The notes: a model not told the origin generated them from the letters alone. Shown: positions 25,900-35,351, numbered from the stretch's first letter. The stretch is DNA of 64,000 nucleotides from Eoetvoesiella caeni (GCF_003315175.1 NZ_QNRQ01000002.1:462666-526665), one strand, 5' to 3'. A program made the numbers and translations.

Positions 25900-28299
25900 A
25901 TGAAACTCTCCGATCACCCCACGAAGGCGGCCAAGGAACAGGGCGTGGGGGCACGTCTGCTGCGCAAGGAGGACGCCCGGCATCTGCAAGGCAAGGGCAA
26001 CTTCATCGGCAACATGAGCATGCCCAATATAAGCGAGGTCGCGTTCTTGCGCAGCCCGCTAGCCCATGCCCGGATTGCCGCCACGCGCGTTGCCCAAGAA
26101 GCGGAAAACGTATTCCTGCGCGATTCGCTGACTGGGGTGCTGGACATCGTGGCGGATTCCACCTTGCCTTCGTACCAGGTGTCGGCCATGCCGCCCCTGG
26201 CGCATGGCAAGGTGCGCTACGTCGGAGAACCGGTGGCCATGGCTTTTGCGCCCACGCGCGCACAGGCCGAAGACCTGACCGAGCTGATCGAGGTCGATTA
26301 CGACGACCTGCCTGTTTATGTGGATGTGGCAAGCGCCGCGGCGGCCACGTCCGACCTGATCCACGACGAGTGGAAAGACAACGTTTTCGTCAGCCTCAGC
26401 GCCGACAAGGACTTCGACAAGCTTGCGGCCCAGGCCGACGTGGTCGTTACCCGCAAAATGAATTTGTCGCGCCAGTGCATGCTGCCTATGGAAGGCATGG
26501 CCGTGCTGGCGTACTGGGACCACCAGGCCGACCAGCTGGTGGTGTATGCCTCGACCCAGGTTCCACATTTAATCCGCACCGGCATCGCTCAGTTCCTGCA
26601 AATGGACCAGGAGCAGGTGCGGGTCATTTCGCCCGATGTCGGCGGGGGCTTCGGCTATAAGTGCGTATTGCAGCGCGAAGAGCTTTGCGTTGCCTGGCTG
26701 GCCAAGACGTACAAACGGCCCTTCCGTTACCTGGAGGACCGGCGCGAGCACTTGATTGCCGGCGCAAATACCCGCGAACACCATTATGAAATGACGGCCT
26801 ACGCCGATCGCAAGGGCCGCTTGCTGGCGCTGGACGCCAAAATAACCATCAACGGCGGCGCGTATTCTGTATGGCCGTTTACCACCGGGCTGGAAACAGG
26901 ACAGGCATTGGGCAACCTGCCCGGGCCGTATGCATTCCAGGGCTATCGCTGCACCACGCGCTGCGTCGCCACCAACAAGCCGGCATTCCTGCCGTATCGC
27001 GGCGTGGCCCGCACGGGCGTTTGCTTTGCCATGGAACTGACCATGGACGCGCTGGCCCGCGAAGTGGGCCGCGAACCCTGGGAAGTGCGCCTGGAAAATC
27101 TGGTCCAGCCCGAGCAAATGCCGTATGTCAACGTCACCAACAAGCACTTCGACAGCGGCGACTATCCCGCCAGCCTGCGCCGCGCCCTTGAAATGATCGA
27201 TGCGCAAGGCGTGCGCGAACGCCAGCAGCACGCAGAACCCGACGGCCGCCTTATCGGCCTGGGCGTGGCTACTTATACCGAGCAGTCGGCGCATGGCACA
27301 TCGGTATTCGCCGCCTGGGGCACGCCCGTCATCCCGGGCTTCGACCAGGCCGCGGTGCGCATGACGCCCGACGGCGGCCTTGAAATCAAAGTGGGCGTGC
27401 ATTCGCACGGGCAGGGCATGGAGACCACGTTCGCCCAGATCGCCAACGAAATACTCGGCGTCGATGTGGCGCGCATACGCCTGGTGCACGGCGACACCGG
27501 GCGCACACCGTATTCCACGGGCACCTACGCATCGCGCTCGCTGGTCATGTCGGGCGGCGCAGTGTCCCGTGCATGCAAGCAGCTTTTGCCGAACCTGCAA
27601 AAAATAGCCGGCCATTTGATGGGTGCCGATTCCTGGCTGGTTCAGTTCGAGAACGGCATGGCGATAGCCGGCGATAAAAGCATCCCTTTGGCGCAGGTCG
27701 CCAATGCCTGGTATTTGAATCCGCAGTTGCTGCCCGCGGACGTCGACCCTGCGGGCCTGGAGGTCAGCGTGGGCTACAAGCCCAAGGTGGACACCGGCAG
27801 TTTTTCATACTGCAGCCAGGCGGCCATCGTGGCCGTGGACCCCGGCACGGGATCGGTCGAAATCCTGGACTACGTGGTGGTGGAAGATTGCGGCACCATG
27901 ATCAACCCCATGGTGGTCGAAGGCCAGGCCATAGGCGGAATTGCGCAGGGCATAGGCACGGCGCTGTATGAAGAAACGCCTTACGACGAGTACGGCCAAC
28001 CGCTGGCATCGACGCTGGCCGACTACGTAATGCCCGGGGCGACGGAAGTGCCCAATATCCGCTTCGACCATTTTGAAACGCCTTCGCCTCATACCGAATT
28101 CGGCGCCAAGGGCGTCGGCGAGGGCGGTGCAATCGCGCCGCCGGCCGTTATCTTCGGCGCGGTCAACGACGCCTTGCGCGGACTGGGCGTTGAAGTATCG
28201 CAAACACCCCTGACGCCGCATCGTCTTCTGGAGGCGCTGGCGCAGGGACGCGAGGCGGGCCTTGCGGCCGCCAGCGGCAAGCAGGGAGCAGGACAATGA
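25900..28299 (+). CDS. picA: Picolinate dehydrogenase, molybdopterin-binding large subunit
   Basis: The 799-residue protein is a xanthine dehydrogenase-family large subunit: GVGARLLRKEDARHLQGKGNF at the N-terminus, GGGFGYK, EYRGVARTG-type region (PYRGVARTGVCFAMEL), SHGQGMETTFAQIANEILGV and the terminal FGAKGVGEGGAIAPPAVI with the catalytic glutamate. It holds the molybdenum cofactor that hydroxylates picolinate at C6. The FAD subunit gene overlaps its stop by 4 bp. By role it belongs to PicA; I do not assign the subunit number. Confidence 0.87.
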   Translation: MKLSDHPTKAAKEQGVGARLLRKEDARHLQGKGNFIGNMSMPNISEVAFLRSPLAHARIAATRVAQEAENVFLRDSLTGVLDIVADSTLPSYQVSAMPPLAHGKVRYVGEPVAMAFAPTRAQAEDLTELIEVDYDDLPVYVDVASAAAATSDLIHDEWKDNVFVSLSADKDFDKLAAQADVVVTRKMNLSRQCMLPMEGMAVLAYWDHQADQLVVYASTQVPHLIRTGIAQFLQMDQEQVRVISPDVGGGFGYKCVLQREELCVAWLAKTYKRPFRYLEDRREHLIAGANTREHHYEMTAYADRKGRLLALDAKITINGGAYSVWPFTTGLETGQALGNLPGPYAFQGYRCTTRCVATNKPAFLPYRGVARTGVCFAMELTMDALAREVGREPWEVRLENLVQPEQMPYVNVTNKHFDSGDYPASLRRALEMIDAQGVRERQQHAEPDGRLIGLGVATYTEQSAHGTSVFAAWGTPVIPGFDQAAVRMTPDGGLEIKVGVHSHGQGMETTFAQIANEILGVDVARIRLVHGDTGRTPYSTGTYASRSLVMSGGAVSRACKQLLPNLQKIAGHLMGADSWLVQFENGMAIAGDKSIPLAQVANAWYLNPQLLPADVDPAGLEVSVGYKPKVDTGSFSYCSQAAIVAVDPGTGSVEILDYVVVEDCGTMINPMVVEGQAIGGIAQGIGTALYEETPYDEYGQPLASTLADYVMPGATEVPNIRFDHFETPSPHTEFGAKGVGEGGAIAPPAVIFGAVNDALRGLGVEVSQTPLTPHRLLEALAQGREAGLAAASGKQGAGQ

Positions 28300-29126
28300 A
28301 GGCGGCAAAATTCGAACACACACATGCAAGCACCGTCGCCGACGCGTTAAGCGCGCTGGCGGGCCTTGACGGCGCCTGCAAGGTCATGGCGGGCAGCCAG
28401 TCGCTGGGACCCATGTTGAACCTGCGCCTCGCGCGTCCGGCCGCCGTGGTGGATATTTCGAGCGTGCAAGAGTTGCGCACCGTTACCGAAGTCGGCGATA
28501 CCGTGCGCGTCGGTGCGGCCGTTACCCATGCACAAATCGAAGACGGCGTGTTCGAGCCATTGCGCGGGCATATGCTGCAAGAAGTGGCAGGGCGCATTGC
28601 ATACCGTGCTGTGCGCAACCGCGGCACCCTGGGCGGAAGCCTGGCGCACGCCGACCCCGCGGCCGACTGGGTATTGGCGGCCACGGCGCTGGCGGCCGAA
28701 ATTGAAATCGTTTCAGCGAAAGGTACGCGGCGTGTCGCCATGCCGGCGTTCATGCATGGCGCATACACGACCGAGGTCGGCCCCGATGAAATGATTGCCG
28801 CGATCTACATACCCAAGAAAAACGCCGGCGCGCGGTGGGGCTATTACAAGTTTTGCCGCAAGACCGGCGAATTCGCCGAAGCCAGTTGCTCGGCTTATTT
28901 CGACCCGGCCGCAAAAGTGGCGCGTATTGCCGTGGGTGCGCTGGACGGCGCCCCGCGCTACCTGAACGAGCTGGCGGGCCGTGTCGCGCAAGAAGGATTG
29001 AAGGCCGCGGATGCGGATTCGATCGCCGCGGCGATCGAGACCATTACGCCGGACAAGAGTGCGGTCGACCGACGTTTGTATGCCACGGTGGTTGAACGTT
29101 GTTTGCGCCAGGCGCTGGGCCAGTAG
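28296..29126 (+). CDS. picA: Picolinate dehydrogenase, FAD-binding medium subunit
   Basis: The 276-residue protein matches the CoxM/CutM FAD domain: AGSQSLGPMLNLRLARPAAVVDIS is the first FAD loop, and RNRGTLGGSLAHADPAADW is the second (the TxGGxxAxADPAxE-like motif). It relays electrons from the molybdenum site through FAD to the acceptor. The start ATG overlaps the large-subunit TGA and the gene is followed 10 bp later by the iron-sulfur subunit. Length agrees with the family (about 280 residues). Confidence 0.87.
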   Translation: MKAAKFEHTHASTVADALSALAGLDGACKVMAGSQSLGPMLNLRLARPAAVVDISSVQELRTVTEVGDTVRVGAAVTHAQIEDGVFEPLRGHMLQEVAGRIAYRAVRNRGTLGGSLAHADPAADWVLAATALAAEIEIVSAKGTRRVAMPAFMHGAYTTEVGPDEMIAAIYIPKKNAGARWGYYKFCRKTGEFAEASCSAYFDPAAKVARIAVGALDGAPRYLNELAGRVAQEGLKAADADSIAAAIETITPDKSAVDRRLYATVVERCLRQALGQ

Positions 29127-29136
29127 AGGAATGCAA

Positions 29137-30333
29137 ATGTCTGAAGTATCAATGGAAATCAATGGCCGCATGGTGGCCCGCGACGTCGCACCGCGTACCC
29201 ATCTGGGCGACTTCCTGCGCGAAGAAGTGCGCCTGACCGGCACCAACCTAAGTTGTGAACACGGCGTTTGCGGGGCATGCACGGTGCTGCTCGACGGCCA
29301 ACCGGTGCGCTCCTGCATTACGTTTGCCGTTGCTTGCGACGGCCGCCAGGTCACGACCATCGAGGGCTACGACGACGACCCCATCATGAGCCGTGTGCGT
29401 GCCGCATTTCATCAACACCACGCTTTGCAGTGCGGCTTTTGCACGCCAGGCATGGTGGCCACGGCGCGCGATATTGTGTTGCGGCTGCCCGAGGCCGACG
29501 AGGCCCGGGTGCGCATCGAATTGTCCGGAAACATTTGCCGTTGCACGGGATATCAGGGGATTACGGCTGCGGTCATGTCGGTGCTTTCAGACCTGCGCGC
29601 GCAGCCCGATGCCCAGGTTGACGCTTTGCGCAGCTTGATGGCGGAAGGCAAAACGGCCTTGCTGCCGGCGGCGCAAGCAAGCGCTGCGGCGTTTACCGGC
29701 TTCAAGGCCGAGCAGCCCGCGGCGGCGCCAGTCCAGCCGCAGCCGGCGGCTACGGCAGCTGCGCCAGCGGGCGCGGCGGGCAAGGGCTCCAGCATCCAGG
29801 GCGGCTTCGACGTGCCTTTCCCCGCAGCGCAGGTATGGGCCTTCATGGCCGACCTGCCGGCGGTCGCCAGTTGCCTGCCGGGCGCGGTGATCGAAGAGCA
29901 GGACGGCGACAGCGTCAAGGGCAAGATTGCCATCAAGTTCGGCCCGATGGCGGCGGCTTTCAACGGCACGGCGCAACTGGAACGCAACGAGCAGCAAATG
30001 TCGGCGATGTTGCGCGGCTCGGGCCAGGACTCGCTAAGCCAGTCGCGAGCCAAGGGCGATATCGGCTACCGGGTGCTGGCGGTTTCCGAGCAGGCAAGCC
30101 GGGTCGAAGTCGACCTGCTGTACGCCTTGCAAGGCCCGCTGGCGCAATTTTCGCGGTCGGGGCTGGTGCAGGACTTCGTGCGCCGCATGATTGCCGATTT
30201 CGGGCGCAACGTGACCTTGCGCCTGCAGAACCCGGCGGGGGCAGGCCAAGCCTTGCCGCAGGCCGAACTGAAGCCATTCAGGATGTTCATGGGTGTGCTG
30301 TGGGAAAGAATCAAGCGTCTTTTCGGCGCATAG
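29137..30333 (+). CDS. picA: Picolinate dehydrogenase [2Fe-2S] subunit fused to a CoxG-like SRPBCC domain
   Basis: Residues 1-160 are a CoxS-type subunit: CEHGVCGACTVLLDGQPVRSC for the plant-type cluster and CGFCTPGM...CRCTGYQ for the second cluster. An Ala/Pro/Gln-rich linker (about 175-205) leads to a C-terminal SRPBCC domain (GGFDVPFPAAQVWAFMADLPAVASCLPGA, then KFGPMAAAFNGTA) typical of CoxG, which in carbon-monoxide dehydrogenase clusters is a separate membrane-anchoring protein. Total is 398 residues, about twice a normal small subunit. The ATG at 29137 has AGAGGA at the right distance; an ATG six bases earlier is too close to it. Confidence 0.85.
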   Translation: MSEVSMEINGRMVARDVAPRTHLGDFLREEVRLTGTNLSCEHGVCGACTVLLDGQPVRSCITFAVACDGRQVTTIEGYDDDPIMSRVRAAFHQHHALQCGFCTPGMVATARDIVLRLPEADEARVRIELSGNICRCTGYQGITAAVMSVLSDLRAQPDAQVDALRSLMAEGKTALLPAAQASAAAFTGFKAEQPAAAPVQPQPAATAAAPAGAAGKGSSIQGGFDVPFPAAQVWAFMADLPAVASCLPGAVIEEQDGDSVKGKIAIKFGPMAAAFNGTAQLERNEQQMSAMLRGSGQDSLSQSRAKGDIGYRVLAVSEQASRVEVDLLYALQGPLAQFSRSGLVQDFVRRMIADFGRNVTLRLQNPAGAGQALPQAELKPFRMFMGVLWERIKRLFGA

Positions 30334-30394
30334 CGCTCGAGCCAGGTGCCGATACAGAGTAGGAAATCCACTTTTTTCATATTAGGCGAGGTTG

Positions 30395-31429
30395 ATGATG
30401 AAAAAGATAATGTCTGCTGCGTGGCTGCGTATTGCGATGAGCGCGACGGGGTGTCTGATGGCTGCTGCGGCGGCGACCGCCCAAAGCCTTGAGCCCCTGG
30501 CTGTGCGCCTGGACTGGACGCCCTGGGGCGTTCATGCTGCCTTTCATCTGGCGCAGCAAAATGGCTGGTATAAGCAGGCCGGCCTGGATGTGCGTTTCGA
30601 GGACGGCAATGGTTCTGTGACGACGGTGCAGATCGTGGGCTCGGGCGACAGCTTCGACGTGGGCCACGCGGCCCTGGCGTCGATGATGATTGCGCGCGAC
30701 AAAGGCTTGCCGGTCAAGGCTGTGGCGGTTTTTGCACGGCGCAGCGACATAGGCCTGCTGGTACCGGACGATTCGAATATCAAGGGGCCGGCCGACCTGA
30801 AAGGCAAGAAAGTGGTCTACACCGCGGGTTCCCTGGAAGCGCCTTTCATCGATTCCTTCCTGGCGGCCGGCGGCATCAAGCGCAGCGATGTCGAGCTGCT
30901 TAATGTGGATGCCGCCAGCAAGGCAACTACCTATGCGGTAGGCCGTGCGGATGCGGGCGTTTCGACGATTCCCTTCTTTTTGCCTGTGGTTTCGCAGTCG
31001 CGTCCTTCGCATGCCATCAGCTTTGCCGACTACGGCCTGAACATGCCCAGCTTCGGCATTTTCGCCAATGAAGACAAGCTGAAGACGCGCGGTGAAGCCA
31101 TTTCCAAGTTTGCCAGCGTAACCGCCCGCGCCTGGCAGTACATATACGACGGCCATCAGGACGAGGCCGTCAATGCCATCATCGCGCAGCGTCCGCAGGC
31201 GCGCCTGGATCGCAAGGTGTTGCGCGGCCAGATCGATGCGCTGAAGCCTTTCTTCGGTACGCCGCCGGCTGGCACGCCGATGGGCGCACCCGTGCCGGCC
31301 AATTGGGAACAGGCCGTCAAGACCTTGTCCTCCGTGGGCCTGATCGGCACCAAGGCTCCGGCAACCGATTACTACGTCAGCGGCCTGGTTCATCCCGAAA
31401 AATACGACGCGATGGTGTCCAAGAAATGA
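30395..31429 (+). CDS. NitT/TauT-type (NMT1/SsuA-like) ABC substrate-binding protein
   Basis: The 344-residue protein has a signal peptide and the NMT1-like start PLAVRLDWTPWGVHAAFHLAQQNGWYKQAGLDVRFEDGNGS, then GHAALASMMIARDKGLPVKAVAVFARRSDIGLLV. Relatives bind thiamine precursors, sulfonates or aromatic carboxylates. The start is one of two adjacent ATGs (30395/30398) behind AGGCGAG; a TTG lies just before. The ATPase gene overlaps its stop by 4 bp. It follows picA by 61 bp in the same direction, so import of a pyridine carboxylate is likely. Confidence 0.87.
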   Translation: MMKKIMSAAWLRIAMSATGCLMAAAAATAQSLEPLAVRLDWTPWGVHAAFHLAQQNGWYKQAGLDVRFEDGNGSVTTVQIVGSGDSFDVGHAALASMMIARDKGLPVKAVAVFARRSDIGLLVPDDSNIKGPADLKGKKVVYTAGSLEAPFIDSFLAAGGIKRSDVELLNVDAASKATTYAVGRADAGVSTIPFFLPVVSQSRPSHAISFADYGLNMPSFGIFANEDKLKTRGEAISKFASVTARAWQYIYDGHQDEAVNAIIAQRPQARLDRKVLRGQIDALKPFFGTPPAGTPMGAPVPANWEQAVKTLSSVGLIGTKAPATDYYVSGLVHPEKYDAMVSKK

Positions 31430-32214
31430 GCGTATCGGCCGTACATGCCCATAATTTGTCCAAGCAGTATCCGGGCTCTCGCGGCGTTCAGGCGCTGGCG
31501 GGCGTCAGCGCCGATATCGGGCTGGAGCGTTTCGTCAGCATCCTTGGGCCCAGCGGCTGCGGCAAGAGTACGTTCTTGCGGTGCGTGGCCGGGCTCGAGG
31601 ACGTAACCGGGGGCGAGCTAAGCGTCAATGGCAAGCCGGTGCAGGGGCCGCCCGACGATATCGGCATGGTGTTTCAGCGCGATGCCCTGCTTGAATGGCG
31701 CAGCATCCGCAAGAACATTCTGCTGCCTGTCGAGTTCGCCAAGAAGCAATCGTCGGCATATCAGGAAAAAGTGGACTATCTGCTTAACCTGACGGGCCTG
31801 AGCGATTTCGGCTCGAGCTACCCGCGCGAATTGTCGGGCGGGATGCGGCAGCGCGCGGCAATCTGCCGGGCGCTGGTCGACGATCCGAAACTGTTGCTGA
31901 TGGACGAGCCTTTCGGTGCGCTGGATGCGTTTACGCGCGACCAGATGAATGTCGAACTGCAGCGCATCTGGATGCAGACGCGCAACACCGTGCTGTTCGT
32001 GACCCACGGTATTTCCGAAGCTGTTTTCCTGGGCGATGTCGTCATGGTGTTTTCGCCCAGGCCGGGGCGCCTGGTGGAAACCATCGAGATCGACTTGCCT
32101 CGCCCACGCCATTTGTCGGTGCGCGAAACGCCCGAATTCGGCCGCTATGTTGCTCATATCCGCGGCATCTTCGAGGAAATGGGGCTGATCAACGAAAAAG
32201 GGGCTGCCGTATGA
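31426..32214 (+). CDS. NitT/TauT-type ABC transporter ATPase
   Basis: The 262-residue ATPase has a Walker A (LGPSGCGKST), a Q-loop region (MVFQRDALLEWRSIRKNI), the signature LSGGMRQRAAICRAL and Walker B (LLLMDEPFGALDAFTR). The DALLEW segment is typical of SsuB/TauB/NrtD-like proteins. The ATG sits within ATGA at the end of the binding-protein gene, and the permease gene overlaps its own stop in the same way, giving translational coupling across the three genes. Confidence 0.9.
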   Translation: MSVSAVHAHNLSKQYPGSRGVQALAGVSADIGLERFVSILGPSGCGKSTFLRCVAGLEDVTGGELSVNGKPVQGPPDDIGMVFQRDALLEWRSIRKNILLPVEFAKKQSSAYQEKVDYLLNLTGLSDFGSSYPRELSGGMRQRAAICRALVDDPKLLLMDEPFGALDAFTRDQMNVELQRIWMQTRNTVLFVTHGISEAVFLGDVVMVFSPRPGRLVETIEIDLPRPRHLSVRETPEFGRYVAHIRGIFEEMGLINEKGAAV

Positions 32215-32981
32215 AGGCTCATCTTAACCAGCTGGGCACGGGCGCCGCCGGGCTGTTTTCGCTGATAGTCGTGTTCGTCATCTGGGAAATCGCGTGCCGG
32301 GTGCTGCATGTGCGCGCCATTATGCTGCCGCTGCCTTCGCAGATTCTTGCCGAACTGGCCGCCGAGTTTCCCTGGTACATGCAGCACAGCCTGTACACCT
32401 TGATGACGACGCTTGGCGGATTTGCCTTGTCGGTCGTTGGCGGCGTGCTGATTGCTGTTGCGCTGGTCGGGTCGCGCATGTTCGAGCGCTTTCTGTATCC
32501 CTTGATCATCGGTTTCAACAGCGTGCCCAAAGTAGCGCTGGCCCCTTTGTTCGTGGTGTGGCTGGGTACAGGCGCTGAGCCCAAGATCGCCATCGCCTTC
32601 TTGATTGCCGTGTTCGCGATCATCGTGGATACAGTGCATGGCTTGCGCTCGGTGCCCCAGGATGTGACCGATCTGGGCAAGGTCCTGAAGGGCTCGGCCT
32701 GGGATTTCTTTTTCAAGGTAAAGCTGCCCTGCGCACTGCCTTCTATTGTTGCCGGCATGAAGGTCGCCATGTCGCTGGCCCTGGTCGGCGCGATTGTGGG
32801 CGAGTTCGTTTCGTCGCAGCGTGGCCTGGGCTATGTGATCATGAGCGCGCAAGGAACCTTCGATACGGTGCGTGTATTTGCCGCGCTGTTCTTGCTTGCC
32901 GTGATGGGGCTGGTGTTGTATGGGGCGCTGGCCTGGATAGAGCGTCGCGCTACGCCGTGGCGGCAAATACATAACGAATAG
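32211..32981 (+). CDS. NitT/TauT-type ABC transporter permease
   Basis: The 256-residue integral membrane protein has about six hydrophobic segments and the EAA-like loop (VPQDVTDLGKVLKGSAWDFFFKVKLPCALPSIVAGMKVAMSLALVGAIVGEF) of SsuC/TauC permeases. It completes a binding protein, ATPase and permease set. The ATG at 32211 overlaps the ATPase stop. An 85-bp gap follows before the TRAP permease genes, continuing the co-directional run that starts at 24759. Confidence 0.9.
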   Translation: MKAHLNQLGTGAAGLFSLIVVFVIWEIACRVLHVRAIMLPLPSQILAELAAEFPWYMQHSLYTLMTTLGGFALSVVGGVLIAVALVGSRMFERFLYPLIIGFNSVPKVALAPLFVVWLGTGAEPKIAIAFLIAVFAIIVDTVHGLRSVPQDVTDLGKVLKGSAWDFFFKVKLPCALPSIVAGMKVAMSLALVGAIVGEFVSSQRGLGYVIMSAQGTFDTVRVFAALFLLAVMGLVLYGALAWIERRATPWRQIHNE

Positions 32982-33066
32982 AAGATCGTTTTAATTTCGA
33001 TTGCCGTAGATGCATGGCTGCCGGAATCGGCTGCCGTAGGATTAGTGCGCTATTAAAGGGGAACCC

Positions 33067-33684
33067 ATGCGCGGCTTGCTTGTTTTATCTCGCTTCATCG
33101 ACAGTATCAATAACTGGGTCGGCCGCGCCGTGGCCTGGGTCATATTGATCGTCGTGATCGTCAGCTCCACGAACGCGGTCTTTCGCAAGGCGTTCGATCT
33201 TAGCTCGAACGCGTGGCTGGAGTTGCAGTGGTACCTGTTCGGCGCCATTTTCTTGCTGGCCGCCGGTTTTACCCTGCTCAACAACGAACATGTGCGAGTC
33301 GACATCCTGTCGTCGCGACTGCCCGAAAAAGGCCAGGTTGCCGTGGAAATCTTCGGCGTGCTGGTGTTGATGCTGCCGGTGTGCATGCTGGTGCTGTGGT
33401 TGTCTTTTCCCATGCTGATGGACTCTTATACGACCCACGAAATGTCGTCCAACGCCGGCGGGCTGGTGCGCTGGCCGGTCAAGCTGCTTATTCCCGTCGG
33501 CTTCATCCTTCTGGTTTTGGCGGGCATCTCTCATTTGATCAAGTGCATAGGCTTTCTTGCCGGCGCCTGCCCCAATCCGACGCGCCGCAATGAGGCCAAG
33601 TCGGCCGAGGAACTGCTGGCCGAAGACATCCTTGGCGTGGCCGACGCCGAATACCCACAACAAGAACAAGAGAAGGGACGTTGA
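33067..33684 (+). CDS. TRAP transporter small permease (DctQ)
   Basis: The 205-residue protein has four membrane segments and the DctQ pattern FDLSSNAWLELQWYLFGAIFLLAAGFTLLNNEHVRVDILSSRLPEKGQ. A hydrophilic C-terminal tail of about 40 residues is longer than usual. It pairs with DctM directly downstream (start 2 bp after its stop). No binding-protein gene is adjacent; the DctP-like gene at 24759 is the nearest candidate partner. Confidence 0.89.
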   Translation: MRGLLVLSRFIDSINNWVGRAVAWVILIVVIVSSTNAVFRKAFDLSSNAWLELQWYLFGAIFLLAAGFTLLNNEHVRVDILSSRLPEKGQVAVEIFGVLVLMLPVCMLVLWLSFPMLMDSYTTHEMSSNAGGLVRWPVKLLIPVGFILLVLAGISHLIKCIGFLAGACPNPTRRNEAKSAEELLAEDILGVADAEYPQQEQEKGR

Positions 33685-33686
33685 TC

Positions 33687-35351
33687 ATGGATTTTCTTAT
33701 GTTGAATATGGCGCCGGTGATGTTCGCCACGCTGGTTTTGTTCTTGTTGCTGGGCTTTCCGGTGGCGTTTACGCTGGCGGCGCACGGTTTGTTGTTCGGC
33801 CTGCTGGGAATAGAGCTGGGGTTTTTCACGCCGGTGCTGTTCCAGGCCCTGCCGCAGCGTATTTTCGGCATCATCGCCAACGACACCCTGCTGGCGATAC
33901 CGTTCTTTACTTTCATGGGGCTGATACTTGAACGCTCGGGCATGGCCGAAGACCTGCTGGAAACCATCGGGCAGTTGTTCGGCCCGCTGCGCGGCGGCCT
34001 GGCCATTGCGGTGGTCGTGGTTGGTGCCATGCTGGGCGCGACGACCGGCGTGGTGTCTGCGTCGGTGATCTCCATGGGGCTGATCTCGCTACCCATTATG
34101 TTGCGCTATGGCTATGACCGGCGCCTGGCAAGCGGGGTGATTGCGGCTTCGGGAACGCTGTCGCAGATTATTCCGCCTTCGCTGGTGCTGATCGTGCTGG
34201 CCGACCAACTGGGCAGGTCGATTGGCGATATGTACCGCGGCGCCATCATTCCGGGCGGAATCATGGTCGGGATGTACATTCTGTATGTGCTGGTCGTGTC
34301 GCTGTTGCGCCCCAATGCGGCGCCGGCCATTCCTGAAAGCGCGCGCACCTTCATCGAACCCAGTGGCAGCCATGGCGTCAAGTCGCTGCTGGTGCTGATG
34401 GCCATAGCCATTGCCGTGGCGGTAGGCGTGGGCGATGTGCTGCTTGTCGACGGCTCGCCCGTCGACGAGCTGATTGTGATCAGTGTCTTGATCTGGGGGT
34501 TGACGGCATTCGTCCTGGCGGTGCTGAACAAGGTGTTGCGCCTGAAGCTGCTGTCGCGGATCGCCGAGCGCGTAACTTTCGTGATGATTCCGCCTTTGTT
34601 CCTGATCTTCCTGGTGCTGGGAACCATCTTCCTGGGAATCGCCACGCCGACCGAAGGCGGGGCCATGGGCGCCGTGGGCGCCATCATCATGGCCGTACTG
34701 CGGGGGCGCCTGCCCATGGCGCTGCTGCGCCAGGCCATGATCACGACCACCAAACTTACGTCCTTCGTGGTCTTTATTCTGGTGGGCTCGACGATATTCA
34801 CGCTGACCTTCCGCGGTGTAAACGGCGACTTGTGGGTGGAGCACCTGCTGATTGGCCTGCCGGGCGGGCAGATAGGCTTTTTGCTGATCGTCAGCCTGTT
34901 TACCTTCGTCCTGGCCTTCTTCCTGGACTTCTTCGAACTGGCCTTCATTATCGTGCCCCTGCTGGGGCCGGTGGCAGACAAGATGGGCATCGACCTGATC
35001 TGGTTCGGGGTGCTGCTGGCGGTGAACATGCAAACCTCGTTCATGCATCCGCCCTTTGGCTTTGCGCTGTTCTACTTGCGTTCTGTTGCGCCCAAGGAAG
35101 ACTATAAAGACAAGGTAACCGGCCAGCTCATCAAAAAGGTCACGACCGGGCAAATCTACTGGGGTTCGGTGCCTTTCATCTGCATCCAGTTGCTGGTGGT
35201 GCTGATTGTGCTGATGTTTCCCACTACGGTCACGCATTACAAAAGCGGGGCTTCCACGGTGGACCCCAGTACCGTGAAGATAGACATGCACAGCGATTAC
35301 GGTACCGGCGGCATGTACGGCGGCGGGGGCGGTGCGCCTGTGTTCAAGTAG
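33687..35351 (+). CDS. TRAP transporter large permease (DctM)
   Basis: The 554-residue protein (ATG at 33687 behind AGAAGGGA; a TTG six bases earlier is less likely) has a dozen or more membrane segments and DctM signatures such as GVVSASVISMGLISLPIMLRYGYDRRLASGVIAASGTLSQIIPPSLVLIVLADQ and PTEGGAMGAVGAI, plus LDFFELAFIIVPLL. It is longer than the usual 430 residues because of a central insert around 205-285 and a Gly-rich C-terminal tail, a form seen in the larger mannonate/keto-acid-type subfamily. It drives sodium- or proton-coupled carboxylate uptake. Confidence 0.9.
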   Translation: MDFLMLNMAPVMFATLVLFLLLGFPVAFTLAAHGLLFGLLGIELGFFTPVLFQALPQRIFGIIANDTLLAIPFFTFMGLILERSGMAEDLLETIGQLFGPLRGGLAIAVVVVGAMLGATTGVVSASVISMGLISLPIMLRYGYDRRLASGVIAASGTLSQIIPPSLVLIVLADQLGRSIGDMYRGAIIPGGIMVGMYILYVLVVSLLRPNAAPAIPESARTFIEPSGSHGVKSLLVLMAIAIAVAVGVGDVLLVDGSPVDELIVISVLIWGLTAFVLAVLNKVLRLKLLSRIAERVTFVMIPPLFLIFLVLGTIFLGIATPTEGGAMGAVGAIIMAVLRGRLPMALLRQAMITTTKLTSFVVFILVGSTIFTLTFRGVNGDLWVEHLLIGLPGGQIGFLLIVSLFTFVLAFFLDFFELAFIIVPLLGPVADKMGIDLIWFGVLLAVNMQTSFMHPPFGFALFYLRSVAPKEDYKDKVTGQLIKKVTTGQIYWGSVPFICIQLLVVLIVLMFPTTVTHYKSGASTVDPSTVKIDMHSDYGTGGMYGGGGGAPVFK

